A DNA stretch of 61,604 nucleotides. Source: Vibrio halioticoli NBRC 102217. Lineage in GTDB: Bacteria; Pseudomonadota; Gammaproteobacteria; Enterobacterales; Vibrionaceae. Positions within the stretch are counted from its first letter, which is position 1. Each line of letters begins with the position of its first letter. Location of the stretch: assembly GCF_000496695.1 (NCBI RefSeq), contig NZ_BAUJ01000031.1:1-61604 (forward strand), read 5' to 3'. A program made the translations under genes and the position numbers. Below are positions 34,613 through 43,207 of the stretch, piece by piece. Under the pieces are notes generated by a model, which saw only the letters and a program-made list of their open reading frames with translations, searched no databases and was not told the origin of the DNA.

Positions 34613-35101
34613 TTATGTGAGCGATATTTTTCTTTGCTCTGAAGGGGGACTCAAAACGAACTGCTCCCAGATATGGTCATAAAGCTTGTGCTGATTGTGG
34701 AACGGGGCGATAGCCTTAGCCTCTTCGAGCGTACACCATTGATAATCAGTGTGTTCAGGATTTAATATGACCTCCTGATGGCGTTCACACAGTACGACAA
34801 AGCTGGGAATAACCACCAATTGATTCGACTTAGCTTCATAGAACTGCTCCAGATACTCACTGTTATACAACTGAGATACCTTTATCGACGTTTCTTCATC
34901 GAATTCCCTTATAATGGTTTGCCATCCTGTCTCACCATCTTCTATTTTTCCTGCAACATGGCACCAATATTCTCCTTTTGTTCGCTTAAGGAGTAGAATT
35001 TTCGTATCACCATCAAATTCAGATAAAGCAACACCTGATACAAATTGTGTATTAATTGGGATCATATTCAGTCTTCTTTTCTCTTTGTCGCTGGTCGTCA
35101 T
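34613..35101 (-). CDS. NUDIX hydrolase
   Basis: 162 residues with a complete NUDIX box: GKIEDGETGWQTIIREFDEETSI (G-x5-E-x7-REUxEE). It resembles dihydroneopterin- or dATP-pyrophosphohydrolase-type proteins. It is convergent with the ABC operon. A second Met near residue 13 (MIPINTQFVSG) fits the family start better than the first. Confidence 0.88.
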   Translation of the reverse strand: MTTSDKEKRRLNMIPINTQFVSGVALSEFDGDTKILLLKRTKGEYWCHVAGKIEDGETGWQTIIREFDEETSIKVSQLYNSEYLEQFYEAKSNQLVVIPSFVVLCERHQEVILNPEHTDYQWCTLEEAKAIAPFHNQHKLYDHIWEQFVLSPPSEQRKISLT

Positions 35102-35214
35102 GACGAGCTAACAACATGTTTATCGAACCAATTTTAATTGCAAAGTCTAGCAGGTATATCTAGCTCATTTTGTGACTACTCTTTTGTTTTATATAAACAA
35201 TGATAAGATAAGCT

Positions 35215-35358
35215 GCGTCTTCTTTTCTATTTCCCGGGCACCTCGGAAACCTATCTACACTACGGCAGTTCCACAGAAATCCGTAATAGCGGATCATCTT
35301 GAAATATTTGTCTGGGATATGCTCTATCAGACTTTCAATCAGATCGACCGGCGGTAGG
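35215..35358 (-). pseudogene. IS91-type transposase relic, downstream part
   Basis: Minus-strand reading just beyond the IS10-like insertion gives LIESLIEHIPDKYFKMIRYYGFLWN, which matches the conserved HIPD..FRMIRYYGF block of IS91-family Y2 transposases. It is then degenerate. The frame differs from the part at 36729-36915, so the relic was already frameshifted. Confidence 0.7.
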
Positions 35359-35367
35359 GCTCAGAGC
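35359..35367. repeat. 9-bp target duplication of IS10-like element, left copy
   Basis: GCTCAGAGC, identical to 36720-36728. It fits the IS10-type NGCTNAGCN target preference. Confidence 0.9.
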
Positions 35368-36719
35368 CTGAGGAATCCCCACGACTCGCAATATAAAACA
35401 ATAAGTTAGATTACTTTCGAGAGTAATTTTCAGAGCGAAGGGAACATTCATGGCATTTGGTGATCAGATCAATTGCCAAACATCACCAACCGGACCAACG
35501 CCATGAATGCTAAGCAAGTATTATCCAGATGCCTCTCCCTTGTCACCCCCACAATGCACAAAATGCGCTGCCTGAGCCTGTTTTCTGCCGTCGAAAGTGT
35601 CATGAACGGCGGTGCTTTGTCCGTCACCGGACTGGGGCGCAACATCACCAGCAAAGCTGGAGAAAAACACCAGATAAAGCGAGTAGACAGGCTGTGCAGC
35701 AATACCAAGCTGCACCAGGAAATAGGCACGACGTATTGCGGCATGGCAGCCTTGCTGGCCGGACAGCTGCGCAACCCGGTTATCCATGTTGACTGGTCAG
35801 ATTTAGATGCCAGGCAAGAGCACTTTCTTATCCGTGCCTCCCTCGCGGCGAAAGGGCGTTCCCTGACGCTCTACGAGGAGGTTCATCCTCTTGATATGAA
35901 AGAGAAGCCGAAGACTCACCGCCTGTTCATGAACAAGCTCAAGAGGATGTTACCGGCAGACAGCAAGCCCATCATTGTCAGCGATGCGGGTTTTCGAATG
36001 CCCTGGTTCAAGCTCGTAAAATCGCTGGTCTGGAATTATGTCGGTCGTGTCAGAGGCCGAACTCATACCCAGAAGATAGAGGAAGACACCTGACAGCCGG
36101 TTAAGGGCCTTTATGAGCTGGCAACGGGCAGGGCCAAAGACCTGGGTATCTATCTGCTCGGCGCGAAACAGTGCTTCAGTACCCGGATGGTTGTTGTCTG
36201 GCGAAAGGCCAAAAGGCGCAAGGACAAAACTAACAAGGGAGAGCGAGCCAGACGCAGCAAGAAGTCCCGCGCCTGTGCCGCGCGGGAGAAGGAGCCCTGG
36301 CTGCTGGCCACCTCCCTGCCCAGAAAGACACATTCGGCAGCGAAGGTGGTAAAGCTCTACTCAACCCGGATGCAGATAGAAGAAGCCTTCAGGGATTTGA
36401 AAACAGGCCTGAAGATGAATGACGGCGATACGCGAATCGCCCGGCGTTTGAGTGTGCTGCTTCTCATTGCCACCATCGCTCAGTATCTGCTGTACCTTCT
36501 GGGGTTGACCGTGAGGGCTGCGGGCAAGCAGTGGCAGCACCAGGCCAATAGCGTCAAACACCGCTATGTCTTGTCGAACCAGTACATTGGGCCTCGCGCG
36601 TACAAAGACAAGCGGCTGAGATTGAAAAAAGCAGACTGGCAGTCAGCACTCTGTATGCTCAAACGGCTGACTGAGGAACCGCACGCAGGTTAGTTAATAA
36701 CTTCGTGGGGATCCCTCAG
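35368..36719. mobile_element. IS10-like (IS4-family) insertion sequence
   Basis: A 1,352-bp element with imperfect terminal inverted repeats, CTGAGGAATCCCCACGA (left) and CTGAGGGATCCCCACGA (right, reversed), like the CTGAGAGATCCCC ends of IS10. It is flanked by the 9-bp duplication GCTCAGAGC. It splits an IS91-type relic. Its transposase has an in-frame stop, so this copy is probably immobile by itself. Confidence 0.92.
35503..36693 (+). pseudogene. IS10-like transposase with in-frame TGA
   Basis: One frame from ATG 35503 (or 35473) to 36693, broken by TGA at 36091-36093. N-terminal part: LSVTGLGRNITSKAGEKHQIKRVDRL, then HVDWSDLDARQEHFLIRASL and SDAGFRMPWFKLV (the DDE aspartates). C-terminal part: YSTRMQIEEAFRDLKTGLKM, the YREK-equivalent with the catalytic Glu. 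In IS10 the stop position is Trp (AENWKPISNL), so TGA most simply arose from TGG. An intact copy elsewhere could act on the ends. Confidence 0.88.
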
Positions 36720-36728
36720 GCTCAGAGC
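36720..36728. repeat. 9-bp target duplication of IS10-like element, right copy
   Basis: GCTCAGAGC, identical to 35359-35367. Confidence 0.9.
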
Positions 36729-36915
36729 TCCTGTCAACATTGAGATATTCGAAGGTCAACATGCCGCCCTTGCTGTAGTAGCGGAGACGAGAGGCAGAGT
36801 TCAGTGGGCGTTTCAGGTAACGGTCCAGATAGTTGCCGGTCTGGCAGATATTGCTAGTCAAGAAAGTGGCTCCATTCCCGTTCAGGCCAGATCTCGTCAA
36901 AATAAAAGATAGCAA
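36729..36915 (-). pseudogene. IS91-type transposase relic, upstream part
   Basis: The minus-strand frame gives ICQTGNYLDRYLKRPLNSASRLRYYSKGGMLTFEYLN, matching the YLGRYLKRPP.S..RLR.Y...vtfeY.. block of IS91-family transposases. It is cut on one side by the IS10-like element. On the other it ends 10 bases before the Tn3-family terminus. Confidence 0.75.
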
Positions 36916-36970
36916 CTGACGTTATGGGGTTTTGCGCACATTTCCCTTTATGGTGATAGTGCTAGTGCAA

Positions 36971-36986
36971 ATAGGGTATACCCTAT
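36971..36986. promoter_or_regulatory. 16-bp perfect palindrome upstream of resolvase
   Basis: ATAGGGTATACCCTAT lies in the 175-base space between the left inverted repeat and the resolvase, where Tn3-type res sites lie. It may be a resolvase crossover or binding subsite. Confidence 0.45.
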
Positions 36987-37101
36987 AATGACGTCAGGCA
37001 GGCTATAAGAAATATGTCAGATTAGAGTGTCTTTCCTTGAATGTTGACACAAGGCCAGGCACCTTTATGATCCTATCTTGATACTTTGAGGAGGGAAAAC
37101 C

Positions 37102-37656
37102 GTGAAAGGACAAAGAATTGGATATATCCGGGTCAGTTCATTTGACCAGAACCTAGATCGTCAGCTTGATGGAATTTCCACGGACAGAACTTTTATCGAC
37201 AGGGCTTCCGGAAAGAGCATCGAAAGACCACAACTCGAAGAAATGCTCCAGTTCGCCCGAGAAGGCGACACCATCATTGTCCATAGCATGGATCGCCTCG
37301 CAAGAAACCTCGATGACCTCCGTACCCTAGTCAGGAACCTGACATCGAAAGGAATCGATATCCAGTTTTGCAAAGAGCAACTCACATTCACCAACAATGA
37401 CTCCCCGATGTCCCAGCTTCTGCTCTCAATTATGGGGGCGTTTGCAGAGTTTGAGCGTGCCCTTCTCAAGGAGCGGCAAAAAGAAGGGATCGAAATAGCC
37501 AAGAGACAGGGAAAATACCGGGGAAGAAAGCGAGCGCTGGATGAAGCACAGATCGCAGAGCTCAAGGTACGGGCGAATGCCGGAGAAGTGAAATCCACTC
37601 TGGCCAAAGAATACCGTATCAGCCGCGAGACTCTCTATAGCTACCTGAGGAAGTAA
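37102..37656 (+). CDS. tnpR: Serine resolvase (TnpR)
   Basis: 184 residues from GTG 37102, with GAGGAGG ideally spaced upstream. Catalytic Ser in IGYIRVSSFDQNLDRQLDG (about residue 10), the VHSMDRLARNLDDLR helix (R-x-x-R motif), the FAEFERALLKERQKEGIE E-helix, and a C-terminal helix-turn-helix ending SRETLYSYLRK. It resolves cointegrates at res, presumably the 36960-37090 region. Confidence 0.95.
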   Translation: MKGQRIGYIRVSSFDQNLDRQLDGISTDRTFIDRASGKSIERPQLEEMLQFAREGDTIIVHSMDRLARNLDDLRTLVRNLTSKGIDIQFCKEQLTFTNNDSPMSQLLLSIMGAFAEFERALLKERQKEGIEIAKRQGKYRGRKRALDEAQIAELKVRANAGEVKSTLAKEYRISRETLYSYLRK

Positions 37657-37748
37657 GACTGCTTTGCAAAAAAACTCATTATACCGACAGAACGTGAAAG
37701 ATTCGCCTCGTTTTCTTCAAGAATTATTATTAAGGGTAACAAGCATAC

Positions 37749-40748
37749 ATGATTGGTAGTACAGGCAAGCGGATACAACTCCTGACGGACGACGAAATTG
37801 AAGAGCTCTATCGGCTGCCAGTATTAAGCCAAGCTGAGCGGGAAGAGTATTTTTCTCTCGATAACAACCTACTCGATATTGTCAACGGACTACTCAAACC
37901 CGAAACAAAAATATACATGATCCTCCTTATCGGGTATTTCCGGGCAAAGCCGGTGATACCTCGTTTTAGGCTGTGCGATGTAGAAGAAGATGCGCGGTAT
38001 ATCTGCGACACCTTCAAACTCGATCTACCAAGCTGGGATTGGACTGCCTCCAAGGGCACGAGGGCACAGATGGTGTCACGAACGCTCTCTGTCCTCGGGT
38101 TTAGCCTACTAAAACAAGAACAAAGCCGTCGCCTGTCTCTCCGGCTGGCTGACGTGGCCACCATTAGCACGGAACCGAAATATATTCTTGATGAATGCTT
38201 GGCCTTTCTCGGCCAGAACCGCATCGCTTTACCTGGCTACAGTACCTTGCAAGATCTTGTTACATCGACACTGACGGCAGAAAGAAACCGTACCACCCAA
38301 ATATTGTCAGAAAGAATGTCGGCGACAACTCTGGAAAAACTCAGCCATATATTGAATGGAAAAGGGGTACTAAATAGTCTGTCAGGATTCAAGGGGACAG
38401 CCAAGGACTTTACTCCGTCAGAGTTGGAAAGAGAGCTGAGTACAATGCAACTTCTTCGCACGGTCTATCCGGAGGTGAAACAGCTGCTGGCTGAACTCGG
38501 CTTGTCTCGTGGGAATATGATCTATTACACATCCCTTGTCCGGTCGGGATCGACCTTCCAACTACGACGATCCCCAAAGTGGCAAGGGCTGCTCTATCTT
38601 TCCTGCTATATCTTCTACCGTTACCGGGAAGCCAATGATCGGCTGGTATCGAGCTTTAGTTATCTGGTCAGAAAGCATCACGAGTCTCGGATAGAATCCG
38701 CAAAATCGCGTGTTACCAAAGAGCTGGACATCATTCAAGACACACTTAAATCTGCCGGGAGCATTCTCAGGTACTTTACCGATGACAGCATCAGTGACAG
38801 CACGACGTTCGGTGAGATAAGAAAAACTGCCTTTTCCACGATGTCCCCGGAAGATATGTTGCTGGTCAGTGCCCACTTGGTTGACGGCCGTTTTAACCGG
38901 GCAGAATATCAATGGCAATACACTGACAGTCAGTCACGCAAGACCGCTGGCAGCCTGAGGAAGCTGTTTCTGGCACTCGACATAGAATGTGAGTCAGCCC
39001 AGCCCGCGTTGAGTGCGCAAATTTCAAATGCCAGGGAAGAGTTGCTTACCAACAAGAAACTAACGTCGATGGATCTCAGGCTGGTGACGCACAATGATTT
39101 GGAACACCTCGTTAATGATGGAGAGACCAACCACGTCAGGTTTGAATTTTACCTTTACCGTAAAATTGCCGGAATGATTGAAAGCGGTAAGGTGTATGTC
39201 AGTGAGAGTGAGCGTAACAAGCGGCTTGAAGATGATCTCATCCCTGTAGACGTGTGGGAAAAGGAAAAATCGTCTCTGATAGAAAAAACAGGGCTTGTCA
39301 GGCTCTCCAATTCGATTGAACACACTCTGGCAGATCATGAGAGTCGCTTTGTTGAAAAGTTGCGCAAGGTAACTGCCAATATAAACGCCGATGCCAACGA
39401 TTTTGTCCGAGTCCAGCCCCGCTCTAGCCGTCTTGCCTGGAGCTTGGCAAACCGGCGCTGGAAAGCACCACTCGACAACCCTGTATACAGCCAAATTCAG
39501 CATATGGGGATCATTGACATCATGAACTATGTCAACAGAAAGACCGGGTATCTCGAGGCATTTGAGAGCCTATCATCGAGAAAAAGAAATACTGAAGCGA
39601 GAAGTCACGACCTGATTGCCTGTATCTTTGGGAACGGAGCAAACTACGGCCTGCACCGTCTTGCCTCTTCATCAGACAGAAGTATCGGTATACTGCGGGC
39701 TGCCAATGATCTGATTTCGAATGCCCTCGCAAGACTTCCCATTTTCCGTCATTACACCATCAATGAATCCGCCCCATTTGGCAGTATTGATGGGCAGAAG
39801 CATGCATGCCGTATTAATACATTCAAAACCAGGTACTCAGCAAAATATTTCCGTAAAGGAAAAGGGGTTTCGGCCATGACGTTGGTGTCAAATCATGTAC
39901 CTTTGAATACGACGGTAATATCGGCTAATGAATACGAAGGGCACTACGCCTTCGACCTGCTTTACAACAACACCAGTGAAATCCAGCCAAAGTCTCTGGC
40001 CACCGACAATCACGGTACCAATAATGTGAACTTCGCTGTTCTGGATATTTTCGGTTACCAGTTTTCACCCCGATACGCCAAGTTCAAGCATGCTTTTGAA
40101 AACCTGTTTGAGGTAAACATAGATGGGGATCTTGATATCAAGCTTAAAAAGCCCATTCGAGTAAAACTCATTAAAGAGGAGTGGGACCGAATCCAACATA
40201 TCATCTGCTCTCTGAGCCGAAAATCAACGGAACAACACGTCATCATCCGCAAGCTGTCAAACAGTAAACGTGGCAGCCGGACGCTCGCCGCGCTGCGAGA
40301 ATATGACCGCTTGATTAAGTGCCTTTACATGCTTGACTATATTGACAGAAAAGATTTGAGGCAGTTTGTTCAGCAGGCACTGAACAGGGGTGAAGCCTAT
40401 CATCAACTTCGCCGTGCAATTGGTAACCTTAACGGTGATCAGTTGCGTGGTGGAAGTGATTTCCAGATTGAGCAATGGAATGATTGTGCCCGCCTGATTG
40501 CCAACTGTATCATCTACTACAATTCAGCATTGCTATCTAGCCTTGTAGAGCGCTTCGAGAAGCAAAAAAATGACGGTGCAATCGAGTTACTATCGAATAT
40601 TTCTCCAGTCGCTTGGGGGCATATCCAATTGACGGGGCACTATGTCTTCGAAGAAAGAGAAGACATGCTGAATCTGGAAAGTATGCTCGAAAGCGTCCAC
40701 TCACTATCATCAGACGCGGAGATAGACAGTATTACTTCAGTGGCCTAG
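37749..40748 (+). CDS. tnpA: Tn3-family transposase (TnpA)
   Basis: 999 residues, the usual length. The N-terminal DUF4158-type DNA-binding region (LTDDEIEELYRLPVLSQAEREEYF) is followed by the DDE core: Asp in PFGSIDGQKHACRINTFKTRYSAKYF (about 680), Asp in LATDNHGTNNVNFAVLDIFGYQFSPR (about 755), and Glu in LNRGEAYHQLRRAI (about 882). It is the same orientation as the resolvase. It appears intact. Confidence 0.96.
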   Translation: MIGSTGKRIQLLTDDEIEELYRLPVLSQAEREEYFSLDNNLLDIVNGLLKPETKIYMILLIGYFRAKPVIPRFRLCDVEEDARYICDTFKLDLPSWDWTASKGTRAQMVSRTLSVLGFSLLKQEQSRRLSLRLADVATISTEPKYILDECLAFLGQNRIALPGYSTLQDLVTSTLTAERNRTTQILSERMSATTLEKLSHILNGKGVLNSLSGFKGTAKDFTPSELERELSTMQLLRTVYPEVKQLLAELGLSRGNMIYYTSLVRSGSTFQLRRSPKWQGLLYLSCYIFYRYREANDRLVSSFSYLVRKHHESRIESAKSRVTKELDIIQDTLKSAGSILRYFTDDSISDSTTFGEIRKTAFSTMSPEDMLLVSAHLVDGRFNRAEYQWQYTDSQSRKTAGSLRKLFLALDIECESAQPALSAQISNAREELLTNKKLTSMDLRLVTHNDLEHLVNDGETNHVRFEFYLYRKIAGMIESGKVYVSESERNKRLEDDLIPVDVWEKEKSSLIEKTGLVRLSNSIEHTLADHESRFVEKLRKVTANINADANDFVRVQPRSSRLAWSLANRRWKAPLDNPVYSQIQHMGIIDIMNYVNRKTGYLEAFESLSSRKRNTEARSHDLIACIFGNGANYGLHRLASSSDRSIGILRAANDLISNALARLPIFRHYTINESAPFGSIDGQKHACRINTFKTRYSAKYFRKGKGVSAMTLVSNHVPLNTTVISANEYEGHYAFDLLYNNTSEIQPKSLATDNHGTNNVNFAVLDIFGYQFSPRYAKFKHAFENLFEVNIDGDLDIKLKKPIRVKLIKEEWDRIQHIICSLSRKSTEQHVIIRKLSNSKRGSRTLAALREYDRLIKCLYMLDYIDRKDLRQFVQQALNRGEAYHQLRRAIGNLNGDQLRGGSDFQIEQWNDCARLIANCIIYYNSALLSSLVERFEKQKNDGAIELLSNISPVAWGHIQLTGHYVFEEREDMLNLESMLESVHSLSSDAEIDSITSVA

Positions 40749-40793
40749 TTTAGCCATAAAATGAACTTTTCGGGGAAATGTGCGCAATACCCC

Positions 40794-41070
40794 TAAAAGG
40801 CGTCATCCAACAAAGTCTAAAACTTGGATCGCCCTAAAATACTTCATCAACCGAAAAGGCCAGTGGCAGTTTCACGGTTGGCGGAAGATCATGGATATGG
40901 ATTGCCAGTTCAATCTCTTTCAAATAGCCAAAGTGCCAATAGAAAGGCATGTAAAAATCCGAAGTGCAGTGACACCATTTGACCCTCAATACCAAGAATA
41001 CTTGGCTAAAAGGAAGTCAAAAAGGCTAGCTCGTAACTCTTGGAACGAACCTGCTCCGACTGCTTTATAA
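40794..41070 (+). pseudogene. Group II intron reverse transcriptase/maturase, C-terminal fragment
   Basis: Open frame running in from the Tn3-family end: KRRHPTKSKTWIALKYF..QWQFHGW..LFQIAKVPIERHVKIRSAVTPFDPQYQEYLAKRK. This matches the C-terminal RRHP.KSK.W...KYF and IkrHvKi...NPYDP.w..Y...R block of group II intron-encoded proteins (X/HNH end). The reverse-transcriptase domain is missing, replaced by the transposon. The frame's ATG at 40780 lies inside the Tn3 inverted repeat and is not a true start. Confidence 0.85.
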
Positions 41071-41106
41071 GTTGCTGGGTATCATTTGATGCCTTTGTGG
41101 AGGCTT

Positions 41107-41140
41107 GAGCCTAGTGCAGTGAAAGTTGCACGCTGGGTTC
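41107..41140 (+). ncRNA. Group II intron domain V (remnant intron 3' end)
   Basis: GAGCCTAGTGCAGTGAAAGTTGCACGCTGGGTTC folds as the conserved domain V hairpin: GAGC..GGTTC base pairing, an inner TGCA/TGCA stem and a GTGAAAG-type tip. The following GGGAGACGGCACTTGG..CAAGTGTCGTCC to about 41175 looks like domain VI. It lies 37 bases after the maturase fragment stop, as in intact introns. Without domains I-IV it cannot splice. Confidence 0.8.
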
Positions 41141-41186
41141 TTAGGGAGACGGCACTTGGTAACAAGTGTCGTCCACCCGACAAAAG

Positions 41187-41213
41187 TGAGTCAGAGCTGG
41201 GCACTCTGACTCA
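41187..41213 (-). terminator. Rho-independent terminator for the higBA-type pair
   Basis: TGAGTCAGAG and CTCTGACTCA form a perfect 10-bp stem with a 7-base loop. On the minus strand it is followed by CTTTTG. It lies 33 bases downstream of the antitoxin stop. Confidence 0.65.
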
Positions 41214-41246
41214 GGTGATTAGATAAATATTACCTTGTTGATATCA

Positions 41247-41552
41247 TTAGACCTTCATACCAAAGTGATGCCCGTCCGGCATTTCTATATCGATACGTAA
41301 CCGACCGCCTAATGCTTCAACATAACGTTTTAGTGACAGAAGCTTAACGTCTTTGCCATTTTTCTCTAAACTGGCGACGGTAGGCTGCTTTATCCCCATA
41401 GATTCTGCAACCTGAGCTTGAGACATTTGAACACTATGGCGAATCTCTGCAAGATTAAGTTCAAGTAACATCTCTGCAGCTTGTTGTTGTGCCAGGTGCA
41501 GTTCATCTGCAGTCATCAGGTCATCAAGTGCGCTTAGTGGCTGACTTTTCAT
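41247..41552 (-). CDS. higA: HigA-type antitoxin (XRE family)
   Basis: 101 residues with a helix-turn-helix of the XRE type: LAEIRHSVQMSQAQVAESMGIKQPTVASLEKNGKDVKLLSLKRYVEALGGRLRIDI (about 33-90). The gene follows and overlaps the toxin by 29 bases, the toxin-first order typical of HigBA. It should bind its toxin and repress the operon through the palindrome at 41936-41957. Confidence 0.9.
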   Translation of the reverse strand: MKSQPLSALDDLMTADELHLAQQQAAEMLLELNLAEIRHSVQMSQAQVAESMGIKQPTVASLEKNGKDVKLLSLKRYVEALGGRLRIDIEMPDGHHFGMKV

Positions 41553-41892
41553 GATTTAGCTCCTCCAGATGCTCCTTAAACTCTCTTTCTGCGATAGGAA
41601 TCATCTTCTTGTAAAAACGTTTATCACCAGTCTTATCGCCACCACACAAGATGACACACTGGCGCTCAGGGTCAAAAGCGAAGAAAACCCGAATCGGTTT
41701 TCCACTACTCTGCACGCGTAGCTCTTTTAAATTACTGACTTTGCTGCCTTCTAAGGTGTCAGCGTATGGCCTAGGTAAAGTTGGGCCTCTTTCTTCTAGC
41801 AGAATAAGGGATGCACGTACATTAACCTTATCCCTGCTATTCAATGTTTTAAACCAGTCAATGAAGACTGGCCGATTCAGTATTGTCCACAT
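41524..41892 (-). CDS. higB: HigB/RelE-type toxin
   Basis: 122 residues of the phage Gp49-like/HigB family. LKELRVQSSGKPIRVFFAFDPERQCVILCGGDKTGDKRFYKKMIPIAEREFKEHL is the conserved RelE-superfamily core (about 55-110). Expected to be a ribosome-dependent mRNA endonuclease. First gene of the operon, 44 bases from a perfect palindrome. Confidence 0.9.
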   Translation of the reverse strand: MWTILNRPVFIDWFKTLNSRDKVNVRASLILLEERGPTLPRPYADTLEGSKVSNLKELRVQSSGKPIRVFFAFDPERQCVILCGGDKTGDKRFYKKMIPIAEREFKEHLEELNHEKSATKRT

Positions 41893-41935
41893 AGTCGGTG
41901 CTTGGCTTCTTTTGGAGTGATTATAGATTAGAACC

Positions 41936-41957
41936 TATATAGATTGCAATCTATATA
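41936..41957. promoter_or_regulatory. 22-bp perfect palindrome, operator of the higBA-type pair
   Basis: Arms TATATAGATTG and CAATCTATATA are exact complements. A further half-site, TTATAGATTA, lies at 41921-41930. The position directly upstream of the toxin start fits autoregulation by the XRE antitoxin. Confidence 0.75.
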
Positions 41958-41994
41958 CACGAACCAGTAGTACTCATAGGGTACGACTTAATAG

Positions 41995-43206
41995 TTATAG
42001 AATAAGGTGAAGAAAAGAGTGCCCATTTTCTGGTTGTTTAGCGCCAAAAAACTCACATACCGTTGCTCCAACATCAGATAGTGTATTGCGAATACCTAGA
42101 TTCACGTTTGTTAACTGTGGCTTATATACCATGAGTGGGACAAACTCTCGAGTGTGACGACTATGTCCTATAAATGGATCATTCCCATGATCGGCTATAA
42201 CAACAAGTGTATCTTTAACGTCTAGTAATGAAGTTAACATATTTAAGCCACGGTCAGCTTTCTTTAGAGTCTTCCAATATCGTTGGGGATCTTCTTGATG
42301 GCCTGATAGATCGGTTTCTTGAATATTAATACAGAAAAAACCGTCACTGTTTTCCTTAATTTCAGCTGCCGCTTTATCCATTATCTTCGTGGTATCGACC
42401 ATTTGCATATAATTAGTACCAGATTCATTACCCACTATATCCGCCACTTTACCGATCAACGTCGTTTTAACACCGACTTGATGAAGTTGCGCTGGCACTT
42501 GTTTGCTAGTATCAACGCCATACCCTAAGTGCATGACTTGAAATCCGTGGTCATAAACACCAGATTTTGGCGCACTCACACCTATATAAGTCGAACCCTT
42601 AGTTTCTATCGCATCCAATAGTTGAGATGAAGAGCTTAAATTACCCCCAAATACAATATTACGGGCCACGCAATTATTGCTACGGACAATCTTTCCGATA
42701 TCAAGGAGGCTTTCAAATGTTATTTCGTTGAGATTCCCAGTAATGTTATAAACTTGCCCCAAATCAGCTTCAAGATTATCTCCCACCGTTACACATTTAT
42801 TTACAACGAGTAATTCAAGTTCATTTTTATGAATTCGTTCTACTGACAAACCTGAAGTCAATAAAGCATGCTCTATCAGATCTATTGATTCTTTAAATGG
42901 CTTGATAAGTGGTGATTTTGGTTTGGTACCCATTATTTCTTGATGCCCCATAAAGGTATCGCCACCTTCGTGTGCAAGCATCATTTTTCCGACGTTAGCT
43001 AATTTATTAACTTCCATTGAAGGGACCTTGGTTTCAGTAATATTAACAAGACCAAGTGATTCTAATGTTGGTAGAGAGTCATTAGGGAAATAATTAATTA
43101 ATTTAGACGCAGTATTCGCCCCTATATCTTGGGGGCGAACAACCGGTACATCAGGCATTTCTCCGACCCCAAACCCATCAAGTACAACAACTATGAAACG
43201 TGGCAT
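41995..43206 (-). CDS. yhfW: YhfW-like phosphopentomutase-family metalloenzyme
   Basis: 403 residues of the alkaline-phosphatase-fold phosphomutase family: VVVLDGFGVGEMPD (metal-binding Asp), GHQEIMGTKPKSPL, and near the C-terminus VVIADHGNDPFIGHSRHTREFVPLMVY. It resembles DeoB but sits beside yhfX/yhfT homologues, so the E. coli YhfW counterpart fits better. It would isomerise a sugar phosphate. Stop at 41995; one base separates it from yhfX, so the two are co-translated. Confidence 0.88.
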   Translation of the reverse strand: MPRFIVVVLDGFGVGEMPDVPVVRPQDIGANTASKLINYFPNDSLPTLESLGLVNITETKVPSMEVNKLANVGKMMLAHEGGDTFMGHQEIMGTKPKSPLIKPFKESIDLIEHALLTSGLSVERIHKNELELLVVNKCVTVGDNLEADLGQVYNITGNLNEITFESLLDIGKIVRSNNCVARNIVFGGNLSSSSQLLDAIETKGSTYIGVSAPKSGVYDHGFQVMHLGYGVDTSKQVPAQLHQVGVKTTLIGKVADIVGNESGTNYMQMVDTTKIMDKAAAEIKENSDGFFCINIQETDLSGHQEDPQRYWKTLKKADRGLNMLTSLLDVKDTLVVIADHGNDPFIGHSRHTREFVPLMVYKPQLTNVNLGIRNTLSDVGATVCEFFGAKQPENGHSFLHLIL

Positions 43207-43207
43207 A

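Larger units (their letters stand above)
36926..40793. mobile_element. Tn3-family cryptic transposon
   Basis: A 3,868-bp element with matching ends: GGGGTTTTGCGCACATTTCCC at 36926 and, reversed from 40793, GGGGTATTGCGCACATTTCCC. It encodes only a serine resolvase and a Tn3-type transposase, with no passenger. The flanking 5-mers (GTTAT and TAAAA) differ, so no target duplication remains. The two sides belong to unrelated relics (IS91-type left, group II intron right), which implies deletion or recombination after insertion. Confidence 0.9.

Noticed and set aside
36113..36352. Arg/Pro-rich frames inside the IS10-like transposase
   Set aside because: Antisense or offset frames of the transposase with no independent support.
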